Source: Streptomyces durocortorensis (GTDB lineage: Bacteria > Actinomycetota > Actinomycetes > Streptomycetales > Streptomycetaceae). Taken from it: DNA of 64,000 nt. The stretch covers positions 5,518,001 to 5,582,000 of the forward strand of contig NZ_CP134500.1 of assembly GCF_031760065.1 (NCBI RefSeq), read 5' to 3'. The position numbers were made by a program, and so were the translations under genes. Shown piece by piece: positions 8,865 through 19,233 of this stretch. The notes below the pieces were generated by a model, which was given only the letters and a program-made list of their open reading frames with translations, ran no database searches and had not been told where the DNA came from. Numbering within the stretch: position 1 is the stretch's first letter; every line of letters begins with the position of its first letter.

Positions 8865-10535
8865 ATGCGCATATTCAAGTCCCGGACTGCCCGGGCGATC
8901 ACGACAGCGGTCGCTGTCGGTCTGATCGCCACGGGCTGTTCCAGCGAGCGGGACGGGGGCGAATCCAAGGGGGGAGACAAGGACACCTTCGTCTTCGCCG
9001 GATCCGGTGACCCCGGTTCCCTCGACCCCGCCCTCGCGAGCGACGGCGAAACGTTCCGAGTCACCCGCCAGGCCTTCGAGGCGCTGCTGGAGCACGAGCC
9101 CGGCGGCAGCAAGCTCGTCGGCGGTCTCGCCGAGAACTGGGAGAGCGACCCGGCCGGCAAGGTCTGGACGTTCAACCTGCGCGAGAACGTGAAGTTCCAC
9201 GACGGCGAGGCGTTCAACGCCGCCGCGGTCTGCGCGAACTACGACTACTGGTTCAACTGGAAGGGCACGTACCAGTCCAGCGCGGTCTCCTACTACTGGC
9301 AGAGCATCATGGGCGGGTTCGCGAAGAACGAGGACCCCGAGACGCCCAAGCCGAACTACAAGTCCTGCACCGCCAAGGACGAGAACACGGCCGTCATCGA
9401 GGTGAACGAGCCCTCGGCGAACCTGCCGGGCGGATTCTCCCTCCAGGCGCTCGCGATCCACTCGCCGAAGGCGCTCAAGGAGTACGCGAAGCAGGACGCG
9501 ACCGCCAAGGGCGACGCGATCACGTACCCCAAGTACAGCCAGGAGGCCGGCACGGTCGCCGGTACCGGCCCGTACAAGATCGTCAAGTGGAACAAGGGCA
9601 ACAAGGAAGTCTCCCTTGAGCGCTTCGACGGCTACTGGGGCGACAAGGCCAAGGTGAAGAACCTGGTCTTCCGCACCATCTCCACAGAGGAGACCCGCCG
9701 CCAGGCCCTCCAGGCCGGTGACATCGACGGCTACGACCTGGTCGCCCCGGCCGATGTGACGACGCTGGAGAAGCAGGGTTACGAGGTCCCGACCCGTGAC
9801 GTCTTCAACATCTTCTACGTCGGCATGAGCCAGGGCGCGAACCCGGCGCTGAAGAAGCCCGAGGTCCGTCAGGCGATCACGCACGCCATCGACCGCGAGA
9901 ACCTCGTCAACACCCAGCTGCCCGAGGGCGGCAAGGTCGGCACCCAGTTCATGCCCGACACGGTCGCCGGCTACTCGGACAAGGTGAAGACGTACCCGTT
10001 CGACACCGCCAGGGCGAAGGACCTCCTCAAGCAGGCCGGTGAGGAGAAGCTGAGCATCGACTTCTGCTACCCGACCGAGGTCACCCGCCCGTACATGCCT
10101 GCCCCGCAGGACCTGTTCGAGCTGATGAAGGCCGACCTGGAGAAGGCCGGCATCACGGTCAAGCCGAAGGCCATGAAGTGGGCCCCGGACTACCTGGACG
10201 CCACCGAGGCCGGCTCCTGCGCCCTGCACCTGCTCGGCTGGACCGGTGACTTCAACGACGGCTTCAACTTCATCGGCACCTGGTTCGCCGGGCCCGACAA
10301 GCAGTGGGGCTTCAAGGACCAGAAGGTCTTCGACGCCGTGAACGCCGCTTCCAGGGCCACCGACTCCACCGAGCGCACGGAGGCCTACAAGAAGGCCAAC
10401 GAGGTGATCATGGAGTACGTCCCGGGCGTGCCGATCTCCTCGTCGCCGCCGGCCATCGCGTTCGCCAAGAACGTCAACCCGCCGAAGGTCTCCCCGCTGA
10501 CGCAGGAGAACTTCGCCGAGGTCTCCTTCAAGTAA
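8865..10535 (+). CDS. Peptide ABC transporter substrate-binding lipoprotein
   Basis: This 556-residue extracytoplasmic binding protein belongs to family 5 (oligopeptide/dipeptide). It has a lipoprotein signal with lipobox L-I-A-T-G-C and acylated C25, then the family core (GDPGSLDPALASDGE; GPYKIVKWNKG). The ATG at 8865 has an AGGGGTGG site. It is the first gene of a complete importer, followed by two permeases and two ATPases. A perfect 18-bp hairpin after its stop probably raises its level over the membrane parts. The exact ligand cannot be told from sequence. Confidence 0.93.
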   Translation: MRIFKSRTARAITTAVAVGLIATGCSSERDGGESKGGDKDTFVFAGSGDPGSLDPALASDGETFRVTRQAFEALLEHEPGGSKLVGGLAENWESDPAGKVWTFNLRENVKFHDGEAFNAAAVCANYDYWFNWKGTYQSSAVSYYWQSIMGGFAKNEDPETPKPNYKSCTAKDENTAVIEVNEPSANLPGGFSLQALAIHSPKALKEYAKQDATAKGDAITYPKYSQEAGTVAGTGPYKIVKWNKGNKEVSLERFDGYWGDKAKVKNLVFRTISTEETRRQALQAGDIDGYDLVAPADVTTLEKQGYEVPTRDVFNIFYVGMSQGANPALKKPEVRQAITHAIDRENLVNTQLPEGGKVGTQFMPDTVAGYSDKVKTYPFDTARAKDLLKQAGEEKLSIDFCYPTEVTRPYMPAPQDLFELMKADLEKAGITVKPKAMKWAPDYLDATEAGSCALHLLGWTGDFNDGFNFIGTWFAGPDKQWGFKDQKVFDAVNAASRATDSTERTEAYKKANEVIMEYVPGVPISSSPPAIAFAKNVNPPKVSPLTQENFAEVSFK

Positions 10536-10545
10536 TCGCACACCA

Positions 10546-10590
10546 GCGGGTCCGCCCGGCCACAGCAGTCAGGTGGCCGGGCGGACCCGC
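10546..10590 (+). terminator. 18-bp perfect hairpin after the binding-protein gene
   Basis: Arms 10546-10563 and 10573-10590 pair perfectly over 18 bp with a 9-base loop. It lies between the binding-protein stop and the first permease start, a position where partial terminators or 3'-end stabilisers are known in ABC importer operons. Confidence 0.7.
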
Positions 10591-10620
10591 ATCGACGCAC
10601 GTGAGAAAGGGGCATGCGGG

Positions 10621-11625
10621 GTGCTGCGACTCGTCGTAAGAAGACTTCTCCAGCTCATTCCCACCCTGCTCGGCCTGTCGGTTCTGCTGTTCCTCTGGCT
10701 GAACCGACTGCCCGGCGGGCCCGCCACAGCGATCCTGGGCGAGCGGGCCACCGAAGCCGAAGTGGCGAGAATCAACCGCGCACTCGGGCTCGACGAGCCG
10801 GTGCACGTCCAGTACTGGCGCTTCCTCAAGCGCATCTTCGAGCTCGACCTCGGAACCTCCACCCAGACCGGGCAGCCGGTGTGGGACGAATTCACCCGCG
10901 CCTTCCCCGCCACCGTGGAGCTGAGCCTCGCGGCGATCCTGATCGCCGTCGTCGTGGGCATTCCGATGGGCTACCTCGCGGCCAAGCACCGCGGGGGCTG
11001 GCTGGACGTGGCCTCCGTCTCCGGATCACTGCTCGGCATCTGCATCCCGGTCTTCTTCCTGGCCGTGCTGCTGCGCGGGATCTTCTCCGTGAACCTGGGC
11101 TGGTTCCCGAGCCAGGGCCGGCTCGACGCCGGAATCAACGCCACCGACGTGACCGGATTCGCCGTCCTGGACGGTCTGTTGACTGGTGAGTTCGACGCGA
11201 GCTGGGACGCGATCATGCACCTGGTCCTGCCCGCCGTCGCCCTGGCCTCCATCCCGCTCGCCGTCATCGTCCGGATGACCCGCGCCAGCGTCCTGGAGGT
11301 GCTCGGCGAGGACTACATCCGCACCGCCGAGTCCAAGGGCCTGGACAAGGGGACCGTGCGCGGCCGCCATGTGCTCCGCAACGCGCTGCTGCCGGTGATC
11401 ACCGCGGTCGGCCTGCTGACCGGCAGCCTGCTCTCCGGCGCGGTGCTCACCGAGTCCGTCTTCGACTTCGGCGGCCTCGGCTCCTTCATCCGTACCGCGA
11501 TCGACGGCCGTGACTACCCGGTCCTCGTCGGGTTCATTCTCTTCATCGCGATGGTGTACGTGTTCATCAACCTTCTGGTCGACCTCGCGTACAGCATCAT
11601 CGACCCGAGAGTGCGGGTGCACTGA
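10621..11625 (+). CDS. Peptide ABC transporter permease (DppB-like)
   Basis: This 334-residue membrane protein has six predicted transmembrane segments and the DppB-type N-terminus (RRLLQLIPTLLGLSVLLFLW). The EAA-type loop ESKGLDKGTVRGRHVLRNALLP contacts the ATPases. The GTG at 10621 is used because GAAAGGGG lies about 9 bases upstream; the longer frame starting at 10573 runs through the hairpin. It pairs with the next permease to form the channel. Confidence 0.93.
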   Translation: MLRLVVRRLLQLIPTLLGLSVLLFLWLNRLPGGPATAILGERATEAEVARINRALGLDEPVHVQYWRFLKRIFELDLGTSTQTGQPVWDEFTRAFPATVELSLAAILIAVVVGIPMGYLAAKHRGGWLDVASVSGSLLGICIPVFFLAVLLRGIFSVNLGWFPSQGRLDAGINATDVTGFAVLDGLLTGEFDASWDAIMHLVLPAVALASIPLAVIVRMTRASVLEVLGEDYIRTAESKGLDKGTVRGRHVLRNALLPVITAVGLLTGSLLSGAVLTESVFDFGGLGSFIRTAIDGRDYPVLVGFILFIAMVYVFINLLVDLAYSIIDPRVRVH

Positions 11626-11626
11626 C

Positions 11627-12589
11627 GTGACGATCCTGACCAACAAAGCAGACAAGATCGACCGCCTCGCGGAGCTGACCCAGAGCTCGGAGACGGTCAC
11701 CGGAACCAGCCTGTGGCGCGAGGCGTTCCGCCGGATGCGCTCCAGCAAGATGGCGATCATCGGCGCGGCGATCATCGGCGTGTTCGTCCTCGTCGCCGTC
11801 GTCGGACCGTTGCTGGCCCCGCACGGGCCCACCGCGCAGAACTGGCGCAGCGAGGTCTTCCCGAACCAGGGCAAGTTCATCGGCATGCGCGGCGAGAACT
11901 GGTTCGGCCTGGACCACCTGGGCCGCGACATGTTCTCCCGCTGGCTCGTCGGGGCCCGGCAGACGCTGCTCGTCGGTGTGGTCTCCATGCTCATCGGCCT
12001 GGTCGTCGGCGCTCTGGTCGGTGTGCTCTCCGGGGCCGCCGCCACCCTCGGCGGCAAGGTCGGCCAGCGCGTCGACACCGTGGTCATGCGCTTCACCGAC
12101 ATCATGCTGTCGCTGCCGTCCCTGCTGCTGGCGGTCTCCATCGCCGCGGTCCTCGGCCAGTCGCTGACCACCGTGATGATCGCCGTCGGTGTCGTCCAGA
12201 TCCCCATCTTCGCCCGCCTGCTGCGCGGTTCGATGCTGGTGCAGGGCGGCGCGGACTACGTGCTCGCCGCGAAGGCGGTCGGCATCCGGCGCAAGCGGAT
12301 CGTGCTCACCCAGATCCTGCCGAACTCGCTGAGCCCGGTGATCGTCCAGGCCACCCTGAGCCTCGCCACGGCGATCATCGAGGCCGCGGCCCTGTCCTAC
12401 CTGGGCCTCGGCAACCCCGACCCGGCCGTTCCCGAGTGGGGCGTGATGCTCGCCCAGGCGCAGCGCTTCTTCGACAACGACCCGATGATGGCGGCCTACC
12501 CGGCCATCGGGATCATCATCACCGCTCTCGGCTTCACCCTGCTCGGCGAGGCACTGCGCGAAGCCCTCGACCCGAAGTTGCGAGGCTGA
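11627..12589 (+). CDS. Peptide ABC transporter permease (DppC-like)
   Basis: This 320-residue permease starts with a GTG one base after the previous stop, indicating translational coupling. It has an N-terminal cytoplasmic segment, a first membrane helix (AIIGAAIIGVFVLVAVVGPLL), a periplasmic-type loop containing GLDHLGRDMFSR and further helices with the loop AKAVGIRRKRIVLTQILPN. These are typical of DppC/OppC. It forms the heterodimeric pore with the preceding protein. Confidence 0.93.
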   Translation: MTILTNKADKIDRLAELTQSSETVTGTSLWREAFRRMRSSKMAIIGAAIIGVFVLVAVVGPLLAPHGPTAQNWRSEVFPNQGKFIGMRGENWFGLDHLGRDMFSRWLVGARQTLLVGVVSMLIGLVVGALVGVLSGAAATLGGKVGQRVDTVVMRFTDIMLSLPSLLLAVSIAAVLGQSLTTVMIAVGVVQIPIFARLLRGSMLVQGGADYVLAAKAVGIRRKRIVLTQILPNSLSPVIVQATLSLATAIIEAAALSYLGLGNPDPAVPEWGVMLAQAQRFFDNDPMMAAYPAIGIIITALGFTLLGEALREALDPKLRG

Positions 12590-12595
12590 AGTCCC

Positions 12596-13584
<989 letters not shown>

Positions 13585-13588
<4 letters not shown>

Positions 13589-14748
13589 GCCTTCTCGAAC
13601 TGGACGGCGTCAAAGTCCACTTCCCGGTCAAGAAGGGCCTCTTCTTCGACCGTACGGTGGGCCACGTCTACGCGGTCGACGGCGTCTCGCTGAGCGTCGA
13701 GGCCGGTCAGACCTACGGGCTGGTCGGCGAGTCCGGCTGCGGCAAGACGACGCTCGGCCGGGCGGTGCTGCGGCTGAACGACATCACCGAGGGCGGGGTC
13801 GTCTTCGACGGCACCGACCTGGCGAAGCTGCCGTCCGAGGAGATGCGCGCCTTCCGCCGCCGCCTCCAGATGGTCTTCCAGGACCCGCTGGGCAGCCTCA
13901 ACCCCCGGCAGAACATCGAGTCGATCCTGGCCGAGGGCATGGCCGCCCACGGCATCGGCAAGGACCAGGCCGAGCGCCGGGAGAAGATCAAGGACATCCT
14001 CGCCAAGGTCGGCCTGCCGGCCAACGCGATGTCCCGCTACCCGCACGAGTTCTCCGGCGGCCAGCGCCAGCGCATCGGCATCGCCCGCGCCCTGGTGCTG
14101 GAGCCGGACGTGATCATCTGCGACGAACCGGTGTCCGCGCTGGACGTGTCGGTGCAGGCACAGGTGATCAACCTGCTGGAGGAGCTCCAGGAGTCCCTCG
14201 GCCTGACCTACCTGGTCATCGCGCACGACCTCGCCGTGGTCCGGCACATCTCGGACGTCATCGGGGTGATGTACCTCGGCGGGCTCGTCGAGGAGGCCCC
14301 GAGCGACGCCCTGTACGCGAAGCCCCGGCACCCGTACACCAAGGCGCTGATGTCGGCCGTCCCGGTGCCCGACCCCGAGGTCGAGGACCGCCGCGAGCGC
14401 ATCCTTCTCCTCGGGGACCTGCCCTCCCCGGCGAACCCGCCGGCCGGCTGCCGCTTCCACACCCGCTGCCCGTGGGTGCAGGAGACCAAGTGCGCCACGG
14501 AGCGCCCGCCGCTGCTGGACACCGGCGACGGGCACAAGGTGGCCTGTCACTTCACGGCCGAGATCGAGGCCGGAACGGTGAAGCGGAATCCGGCGACCGG
14601 GACCGATGCGGTCACCGCCGGGGAAGCGGTGGCGGCGGGGGTCTCGGAGGGGGATGTCCCCGCGGGCTCCGCCGAGAAGCCCGCGCCCGTGCCGGCCCAG
14701 TCCGACGCGGGAGGGGCCGAACGGGCGGAGGGCAGCCCCACCTCCTAG
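13585..14748 (+). CDS. Peptide ABC transporter ATP-binding protein (DppF-like)
   Basis: This 387-residue second ATPase starts at an ATGA overlap with the previous gene. It has Walker A GESGCGKTT, signature EFSGGQRQR and Walker B VIICDEPVSALDV, then the family cysteine region RFHTRCPWVQETKC. An unusual low-complexity tail of about 60 residues rich in Ala, Gly, Glu and Pro follows the family domain. The gene closes the operon. Confidence 0.94.
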
Positions 14749-14766
14749 GACCGGCACAATTGTCCG

Positions 14767-15426
14767 GTGCTCACCGAACTGTTCACGCCCTCCGTCCTGC
14801 ATACGCTCGACATCGCCGGGATCTTCGTCTTCGCGATCTCGGGCGCCCTGCTCGCCGTACGCAAGAACTTCGATGTCTTCGGCATCGCGGTCCTCGCCGA
14901 GGTGACAGCGCTGGGCGGAGGGCTGTTCCGTGACGTGATGATCGGCGCGATCCCGCCCGCCGCCTTCACCGACCTCGGCTACTTCATCACCCCGCTGTTC
15001 GCCGCGGGCCTGGTCTTCTTCCTCCATCCGCACGTGGAGCGCATCCAGGTCGGCGTCATGGTCTTCGACGCGGCCGGGCTCGGCCTGTTCTGCGTGACCG
15101 GCACGGTCAAGGCGTACGAGTACGGCCTCGGGCTCACCGCGTCGGCCGCGCTGGGCCTGGCCACCGCGGTCGGCGGCGGTGTGCTGCGCGATGTGCTGGC
15201 CAACGAGGTGCCCTCGCTGCTGCGCTGGGACCGCGACCTGTACGCGGTGCCCGCGATCGTCGGCGCGACCATGGTCGTCCTGTGCATCCGCTTCGACACC
15301 CTCAACGCCTTCACCAGCGGCATGGCCGTGATCGCCGCGTTCGTTCTGCGACTGCTGGCGCTGCGCTTCCACTGGCGGGCGCCGCGTGCGTACAACCGCT
15401 CCTCCGCACGGGCGGAGGAGGCCTGA
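14767..15426 (+). CDS. TRIC-type cation channel family protein (UPF0126)
   Basis: This 219-residue membrane protein has about seven hydrophobic segments and two repeats of the TRIC signature, ALGGGLFRDVMIG and AVGGGVLRDVLANEVP. Family members form monovalent-cation channels. The GTG at 14767 lies 6 bases after a CACAAT box, compatible with leaderless transcription; it could also be read from the ABC operon, whose last stop is 18 bases away. Confidence 0.88.
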   Translation: MLTELFTPSVLHTLDIAGIFVFAISGALLAVRKNFDVFGIAVLAEVTALGGGLFRDVMIGAIPPAAFTDLGYFITPLFAAGLVFFLHPHVERIQVGVMVFDAAGLGLFCVTGTVKAYEYGLGLTASAALGLATAVGGGVLRDVLANEVPSLLRWDRDLYAVPAIVGATMVVLCIRFDTLNAFTSGMAVIAAFVLRLLALRFHWRAPRAYNRSSARAEEA

Positions 15427-15488
15427 GGGCTGTGATCGGCGCCCCAAAAAGCTACCGCTCAGTAATGCATCCCTGTACCGTGCATGCC

Positions 15489-16358
15489 ATGGCACAGGCA
15501 GCGACAGAGGCGGCGCAGACCGCCCGGGCAACCATCGGCGACAGCGAGTTCGACCGGGACACCGCGGTCACCCTGCGCGAGGAGGGTGTCTACGACGCCG
15601 AGCTCTCCGCGGGCTGGACCATCATCCAGGCCGTCAACGGCGGCTATCTGCTGGCCCTGCTCGGCCGCGCCCTCGGCCAGGCCCTGCCGCACCCCGACCC
15701 GTTCTCGGTCTCCGCGCACTACCTCACCGCCTCCGTCCCCGGCCCCGCCGTCATCCGGACCCAGACCGTCCGTACCGGCCGCACCCTCTCCACCGGACAG
15801 GCCTCCCTCTTCCAGTACGCCGAGGACGGCAGCGAGATCGAGCGCATCCGGGTCCTGGCCACCTACGGCGACCTCGACACGCTCTCCGGCGACGTCCGTA
15901 CGACGGCGCTCCCGCCCGCCATGCCCGACCGGGACCACTGCCTCGGCCCGAGCGACGGGGCGCCCCGGATTCCCGGCAGCTCCGCCATCACCGAGCGCCT
16001 CGACATCAAGCTCGACCCGGCCACCGTCGGCTGGGCGGTCGGCGCCCCGTCCGGCAAGGGCGAGATGCGCGGCTGGTTCGGCCTGGCCGACGGCCGCGAC
16101 CCGGACCCGCTCTCGCTCCTGCTCACCGTGGACGCCCTGCCTCCGACCTCGTTCGAGCTGGGCCTGAGCGGCTGGACGCCCACCGTCGAGCTGACCACCC
16201 ACGTCCGCTGCCGCCCGGCCCCGGGCCCGCTGCGCGTCTCCATCGCCACGCGCAACCTCGCGGGCGGCTTCCTGGAGGAGGACGCGGAGGTCTGGGACAG
16301 CGCGGACCGGCTCGTCGCCCAGTCCCGTCAGCTCGCCAAGGCCCCGCGCACGGCATAG
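15489..16358 (+). CDS. Acyl-CoA thioesterase family protein (double hotdog)
   Basis: This 289-residue protein resembles TesB-like/thioesterase-superfamily proteins. The N-terminal half contains GWTIIQAVNGGYLLALLGRAL and SAHYLTASVPG, and a second half has ELTTHVRCRPAPGPLRV. It probably hydrolyses acyl-CoA esters, though substrates vary. The ATG at 15489 is supported by a TACCGT box (15476-15481) 7 bases upstream, implying a leaderless mRNA; an ATG at 15465 is the alternative. Confidence 0.8.
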   Translation: MAQAATEAAQTARATIGDSEFDRDTAVTLREEGVYDAELSAGWTIIQAVNGGYLLALLGRALGQALPHPDPFSVSAHYLTASVPGPAVIRTQTVRTGRTLSTGQASLFQYAEDGSEIERIRVLATYGDLDTLSGDVRTTALPPAMPDRDHCLGPSDGAPRIPGSSAITERLDIKLDPATVGWAVGAPSGKGEMRGWFGLADGRDPDPLSLLLTVDALPPTSFELGLSGWTPTVELTTHVRCRPAPGPLRVSIATRNLAGGFLEEDAEVWDSADRLVAQSRQLAKAPRTA

Positions 16359-16483
16359 TCCGGACCGGCCCGGCGGCCCTCGGGGGGCAACCCGGCCGCC
16401 CGCTCCGCGTACAGCGCCCACTGGTCCGTGTGGCCCCAGCGCTCCTCGGCCCAGCCGGGCTGCCGGCCGGACCCGAAGATCAA
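16328..16483 (-). pseudogene. Fragment of a MerR/TipAS-type regulator
   Basis: On the minus strand an open stretch of 51 codons encodes LIFGSGRQPG, then WAEERWGHTDQWALYAERAAG, up to a TGA inside the 3' end of the thioesterase gene. This resembles the start of the TipAS ligand-binding domain (consensus VFG...EERWGxTDxYxxSxxRTA). The N-terminal MerR DNA-binding half and the rest of TipAS are missing. A TipA-like promoter dyad lies immediately upstream. The assignment rests on pattern recognition of about 25 residues. Confidence 0.45.
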
Positions 16484-16493
16484 ACCGTGGGGC

Positions 16494-16514
16494 CTCCTGT
16501 TACGGGAGGGTCAA
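16494..16514 (-). promoter_or_regulatory. MerR/TipA-type promoter dyad (relic) or weak TetR terminator
   Basis: On the minus strand TTGACC (16514-16509) is followed by the dyad CCTCC-cgtaaca-GGAGG (16510-16494). MerR-type regulators act on such dyads between a TTGAC box and a -10 region. The TGA within TTGACC is also the TetR stop codon. It may drive the TipAS fragment or act as a weak hairpin after the TetR gene. Confidence 0.4.
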
Positions 16515-17158
16515 GCGCGGCCGACGCCGTTCGTCCACCCCTCGTCGAGCCAGTGCGCGCGGCCGATCGTGACCAGCCGCAGCCGCCGCCGGGCCACCCG
16601 TATGACCTCCCGCTCGCGCGCCGGTCCGGCTTCCAGCAGGGCCGACGCGGTGATCACCATGTGGTCCACATAGAGGCCGCCCAGCATCAGCAGGTCCTCC
16701 TCGCTCCACCCGGCCGCCTCCGGCTCCTGGCCGAGCGCCCATGCCACCTCCTCCGCGAACCGCAGCAGCTGGGCGGCGATGGCCGCGCGGACCGGGCCCA
16801 CGCCGCCGTGCTGCTCGCGGGCGATGAAGCGGAAGTGGGCGGGCTGCGCGCCGACGTGGCGTGCGATCACCTCCACGCTGCGGTCCAGCCGCTCCTCGCT
16901 GTCGCCCGTCTCCGCGAGGACCGCGCCGATCAGCCCGTGCAGGCTGCCCAGGGTCTCCTCGACCAGGGCGACGCCGAGCGCGGCGGTGTCCTCGAAGTGC
17001 CGGTAGAAGGCCGTCGGGGTGACCCCGGCGGCCCGGGTGACCTCCCTCAGCCCCAGGCTGCTCAGGCTCTGGTGCTCCAGCAGCACGAGCGCCGCGTCCA
17101 GGAGGGCCTGGCGCGTTCTGAGTTTCTGGGTCTGGCGGATTCCGGCGGTGTGACTCAT
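16511..17158 (-). CDS. TetR-family transcriptional regulator
   Basis: This 215-residue repressor-type protein has the N-terminal helix-turn-helix (RQALLDAALVLLEH... LREVTRAAGVTPTAFYRHF, residues 16-55). This form is close to FabR-like members that recognise fatty-acid signals, although the ligand cannot be deduced. The ATG at 17158 is the only sensible start. It is divergent from the small membrane-protein genes at 17288 and 17528, which it may control. Confidence 0.88.
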   Translation of the reverse strand: MSHTAGIRQTQKLRTRQALLDAALVLLEHQSLSSLGLREVTRAAGVTPTAFYRHFEDTAALGVALVEETLGSLHGLIGAVLAETGDSEERLDRSVEVIARHVGAQPAHFRFIAREQHGGVGPVRAAIAAQLLRFAEEVAWALGQEPEAAGWSEEDLLMLGGLYVDHMVITASALLEAGPAREREVIRVARRRLRLVTIGRAHWLDEGWTNGVGRA

Positions 17159-17287
17159 GCCATTCAGTAAACAGTTGTTCTCCGAGTCGAGGAAGAGGTG
17201 AGGGGTTTAGACTCGTGGGTCAGTGAACACTCGTACTCCGAATGGCCTTTGTCGTCGTACAGAGCCGTCGCATAGAGAGGTTCCGCC

Positions 17288-17443
17288 GTGCTTTTCCTCG
17301 TCGTCGCGCTGCTTCTGCTGGGGGTCGTCCTCGGGGCAGTCGCCCATCTCCCGCTTCCGCTGTCGCTGGCCGCCGCCACGGCGATCGGCTGCTGGCTGCT
17401 GGTCTTCGCCGTGCGGGAGCGCCTCGCGCGACGCACCGGCTGA
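17288..17443 (+). CDS. Small two-helix membrane protein (51 aa)
   Basis: A GTG-initiated frame with an AGAGAGG ribosome site 6 bases upstream encodes 51 residues. A hydrophobic helix (LFLVVALLLLGVVLGAV) is followed by a second one (LAAATAIGCWLLVFAV) and a basic tail (RERLARR). No family name is recognised. It lies between the divergent TetR gene and the DUF4190-like gene at 17528, and is probably transcribed with the latter. Confidence 0.6.
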   Translation: MLFLVVALLLLGVVLGAVAHLPLPLSLAAATAIGCWLLVFAVRERLARRTG

Positions 17444-17527
17444 GGCCTCGCTCCCCGCCCGCACCTGTACCCGCACCCGCACCCGCCGAGCCTGCCGTGT
17501 CCCGTCCGATCCGAAGGAGCTCGCACC

Positions 17528-17923
17528 ATGACCTCGACCCTCACGGACTCCACCCGCCGCGTCACCGCCGCCGACACCGAAGCCGCGCCGCTCGGCTCGA
17601 CCCCGGCCCGCGTGCCGGACGCGGCTGAGCACGCGACGGACGCGAAGGGAGCGAAGGGTGCGAAAGCGGGTGCCTCGCCTGCCGTGGGCCGGGAGGCGGA
17701 CGGGCTGGCCGTCGCCTCGTTCGTGCTCGGCCTTGTCGGCCTGCTGGTCTTCAACCTCCTGCTCGGGCCCACCGCGATCGTGATGGCGCTCCTCGCCCTG
17801 GCCCGCCGCACCCGCCGACGGGGCCGAGCCTTCCTCGGTCTCGCCCTGGGCGTCGCCGACCTCGTGGTGCTCGCCGTCCTGATCACCGCCAACGGAACGG
17901 CCGCCTGGAGCCTTGGCGGTTGA
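17528..17923 (+). CDS. DUF4190-type small membrane protein
   Basis: This 131-residue protein has a polar, Ala/Thr-rich N-terminus of about 60 residues, then two hydrophobic helices (ASFVLGLVGLLVFNLLLGPTA and ALGVADLVVLAVLIT) flanking a basic loop RRTRRRGRAF. This layout is that of DUF4190 proteins. The ATG has a GAAGGAG site. Function is unknown. Confidence 0.7.
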   Translation: MTSTLTDSTRRVTAADTEAAPLGSTPARVPDAAEHATDAKGAKGAKAGASPAVGREADGLAVASFVLGLVGLLVFNLLLGPTAIVMALLALARRTRRRGRAFLGLALGVADLVVLAVLITANGTAAWSLGG

Positions 17924-18057
17924 AGCGGCTGGGGCAGCTGGGGTGGCCGAATCGGCTGGGGCGCGGCTGAGACGGGGCCCGTGCCGGCGCGCGCGGGCCC
18001 CGGGCCGTGACGCGCCCGCCGTGCGCCCCACCCCGGGCTCGTAGAATCAGCCCCACC

Positions 18058-19227
18058 ATGGCTTACCTCGACCACGCCGCGACCACGCCGATGCTTCCCG
18101 AAGCGATCGAGGCGATGACCGCCCAGCTGTCCGTCACCGGTAACGCGTCCTCGCTGCACGCCGCCGGACGCCGGGCCCGCCGTACCGTCGAGGAGTCCAG
18201 AGAAGCCCTCGCCGACGCCCTCGGCGCACGCCCCAGCGAGGTGGTCCTCACCTCCGGCGGCACGGAGGCCGACAACCTCGCCGTCAAGGGCCTCTACTGG
18301 TCCCGCCGCGACGCCGACCCCCGCCGCACCCGGGTCCTCACAGGTCCCGTCGAACACCACGCCGTCCTGGACGCCGTCGACTGGCTCGCCGAGCACGAGG
18401 GCGCGACCGTCGACCATCTCCCCGTCGACCGCTACGGCCGGGTCCACCCCGACGACCTCCGCGAGGCGATCCTCCGCAACCCCGACGACATCGCGATGAT
18501 CACCGTGATGTGGGCCAACAACGAGATCGGCACGATCATGCCGGTACGTGAACTGGCCGCGGTGGCGGCGGAGTTCTCCATCCCCATGCACGCCGACGCG
18601 GTCCAGGCCTTCGGTCAGCTGGAGGTCGACTTCGCCCGCTCCGGACTGGCCGCGATGACGGTCAGCGGTCACAAGATCGGCGGCCCGTTCGGCATCGGCG
18701 CGCTGCTGCTGGGCCGCGACCACACCCCCGTACCCGTTCTCCACGGCGGCGGCCAGGAGCGCCATGTGCGCTCGGGCACCCTGGACGTGCCCGCCGTCGC
18801 CTCCTTCGCCGTGGCCGGACGGCTGGCCGCCGAGCGACGCGAACACTTCGCCCGGCGCGTCGGCGGACTGCGCGACGACCTCGTCGCCGCCGTGCGCCAC
18901 GCCGTCCCGGACGCCGTCCTCGGCGGCGACCCGGACCCGGCCGGGCGGCTCCCCGCCAACGCCCACTTCAGCTTCCCCGGCTGCGAGGGCGACTCGCTCC
19001 TGCTGCTGCTGGACGCCCAGGGCATCGAGTGCTCCACCGGATCGGCCTGCACCGCCGGGATCGCCCAGCCCAGCCACGTACTCCTGGCCACCGGCACGGA
19101 CCCGGACCTGGCCCGGGGGACTCTGCGCTTCTCGCTCGGCCACACCTCGACCGAGGACGACGTCAAGGCGCTGGCCCAGGCGATCGGCCCGGCGGTGGAG
19201 CGGGCGCGGACGGCCGGGCTCAGCTGA
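18058..19227 (+). CDS. Cysteine desulfurase (NifS/IscS family)
   Basis: This 389-residue PLP enzyme removes sulfur from cysteine as a protein persulfide. The PLP lysine is K206 in SGHKIGG and the catalytic cysteine C331 in SSTGSAC-type context ([11 protein letters not shown]). The ATG at 18058 lies 10 bases after TAGAAT, so its mRNA has almost no leader. The next plus-strand gene is mnmA, the enzyme that consumes this sulfur for tRNA thiolation, with a convergent amidase gene between them. Its role in tRNA thiolation or Fe-S assembly is inferred from that context. Confidence 0.93.
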   Translation: MAYLDHAATTPMLPEAIEAMTAQLSVTGNASSLHAAGRRARRTVEESREALADALGARPSEVVLTSGGTEADNLAVKGLYWSRRDADPRRTRVLTGPVEHHAVLDAVDWLAEHEGATVDHLPVDRYGRVHPDDLREAILRNPDDIAMITVMWANNEIGTIMPVRELAAVAAEFSIPMHADAVQAFGQLEVDFARSGLAAMTVSGHKIGGPFGIGALLLGRDHTPVPVLHGGGQERHVRSGTLDVPAVASFAVAGRLAAERREHFARRVGGLRDDLVAAVRHAVPDAVLGGDPDPAGRLPANAHFSFPGCEGDSLLLLLDAQGIECSTGSACTAGIAQPSHVLLATGTDPDLARGTLRFSLGHTSTEDDVKALAQAIGPAVERARTAGLS

Positions 19228-19233
19228 GGGCCG

